A DNA stretch of 64,000 bases from an uncultured Lachnospiraceae bacterium (lineage in GTDB: Bacteria > Bacillota > Clostridia > Lachnospirales > Lachnospiraceae), in assembly GCA_947567595.1 (NCBI GenBank), contig CANOMQ010000018.1, positions 1-64,000 of the forward strand, given 5' to 3'. The notes under the pieces are model-generated. The model saw only the letters and a program-made list of their open reading frames with translations. It had not been told where the DNA came from and did no database searches. This document shows, piece by piece, positions 63,391-64,000 of this stretch (positions are counted from its first letter, which is position 1; every line of letters starts with the position of its first letter). A program made the position numbers and the translations under genes.

Positions 63391-64000
63391 ATGGCAGTTC
63401 AGATTATGAACCAACAATTACAAGTCAAATGCAGATTCAATCTTCTGCATATACTGGAATGCAGTATCCACAGTAAATACGGTGAACACACGAAAGCAGA
63501 AATTAAGGCTGCCGTAAAAGGTGAGGAAGCAAAAGCTGTTTTAAATAATGCGGCAGAGGAAAAAATTGAAATATTCGGCAAAGACACTGATACCTCAATA
63601 GAGCAGGTTCTTTTTGCTGGAAGCATTCAGTGCGTTACAATCATGGAAGAAGGTCAGTATACGACGATTACCCTGAATGCCGTTTCCAATACATGGAAGA
63701 TGGATATAAAGAGGAGATCCAGATCGTTTCAAAATCCAGAGCTGACTTATAAAAAGGTGGCAGAGGCCGTTGCGCAGGAATATGAAGCCGCTGTTATGTG
63801 GAATATCCCTGACAAAAAACCGGAACAGCCTCTGATACAATATAAGGAAACGGATTACCAATTTTTAAAGAGGCTGTTAAGCCATTTGCAGAATGATGTG
63901 CTGACAGGGGATTTTTCTGATAAAATAAGTATTTATGCGGGGCTGGGAAAAGGAATAAAGAAAACGGCAGTTGATTTGGCTCAAATCAACTATGCAGTCA
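63391..64000 (+). CDS. VgrG/gpD-like spike protein 3 (cut by window end)
   Basis: The ATG at 63391 follows AAGGAAGGAG and the frame is open to the window end (203 codons). It matches spike 2 closely in layout: I-K-R-R-S-R-S-F-Q-N-P-E-L-T-Y, then I-Q-Y-K-E-T-D-Y-Q-F-L-K-R-L. It is the hub part of a third spike, beyond which the OB-fold and needle should lie. Its presence shows that the locus continues to the right. Confidence 0.85.
   Translation, partial: MAVQIMNQQLQVKCRFNLLHILECSIHSKYGEHTKAEIKAAVKGEEAKAVLNNAAEEKIEIFGKDTDTSIEQVLFAGSIQCVTIMEEGQYTTITLNAVSNTWKMDIKRRSRSFQNPELTYKKVAEAVAQEYEAAVMWNIPDKKPEQPLIQYKETDYQFLKRLLSHLQNDVLTGDFSDKISIYAGLGKGIKKTAVDLAQINYAV

Noticed and set aside
33544-64000. 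Reading the locus as a phage tail or tailocin (diffocin-like)
   Set aside because: No holin, endolysin release cassette, tape measure, tail fibre or phage regulator was seen, while FHA, PP2C, VWA, J/Hsp70 and several effector-immunity-like pairs are present, as in T6SS.

Overview
The window looks like part of a chromosome of an anaerobic gut- or rumen-type Clostridia, most likely a Lachnospiraceae member. The evidence is strong AGGAGG-type ribosome binding sites, a Firmicutes-style F-type ATP synthase operon, a large Bacillus/Clostridium-type SRP RNA, two GH3 glycosidases (one with the reversed domain order known from rumen Butyrivibrio and Ruminococcus enzymes), a DUF3048 lipoprotein and a BlaI/BlaR1-like pair. 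No tRNA, rRNA, CRISPR array or insertion sequence was seen.

Layout. 1-4.9 kb: the distal part of the ATP synthase operon (atpF end, atpH, A, G, D, C) and its terminator. 5-12 kb: a secreted InlB-repeat protein, a hypothetical protein, a methyltransferase, a permuted GH3 glucosidase, the SRP RNA with a near-consensus promoter, and a DUF3048 lipoprotein. 12-19.5 kb: a second GH3 enzyme, then a very long J-like/TPR protein paired with a short Hsp70. 19.5-31 kb: small genes, metal, sulfate-exporter-type and sodium-solute transporters, two RNA/SAM methyltransferases, and several gene remnants (two PD-(D/E)XK fragments, a chemoreceptor tail, a frameshifted small membrane protein, a small gene with an in-frame stop). 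31.4-33.2 kb: a leftward BlaI/M56-peptidase pair with a small secreted protein.

33.4-64 kb (continuing past the end): the most striking region, a rightward locus that I read as a type VI secretion-like contractile injection system in a Gram-positive bacterium. It starts with a near-consensus promoter. It encodes a VWA-TM protein with an FHA-like tail, a 727-residue TssC-like sheath, two Hcp-like tube paralogues followed by a terminator hairpin, a J-domain protein, two FHA proteins, an intact PP2C phosphatase and a degenerate PP2C fused to a membrane segment and TPR-like repeats. It also encodes three VgrG/gpD-like spike proteins (the last cut by the window end), a SAP-Hsp70-like ATPase and three unrecognised, tightly coupled proteins that are candidates for baseplate or assembly parts.

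Interleaved with these core genes are AT-rich cassettes. They carry peptidoglycan-degrading effectors of four different folds (glucosaminidase-like, GH24 lysozyme, GH19-like, SleB-like). Three of these are joined to a DUF4280/PAAR-like tip region, and the GH19-like one keeps only the end of that region. Each effector is followed by one or two membrane-anchored or lipidated proteins that fit the role of immunity proteins. A DcrB/PsbP-fold protein beside the first spike gene resembles Eag-type effector chaperones.

The working model is a cell-wall-targeting contractile weapon controlled by FHA/PP2C-type phosphorylation signalling and assisted by Hsp70/J proteins. Functions in this locus are family-level reading and inference. 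No kinase, ClpV ATPase or gp25/TssE-like protein was recognised inside the window.
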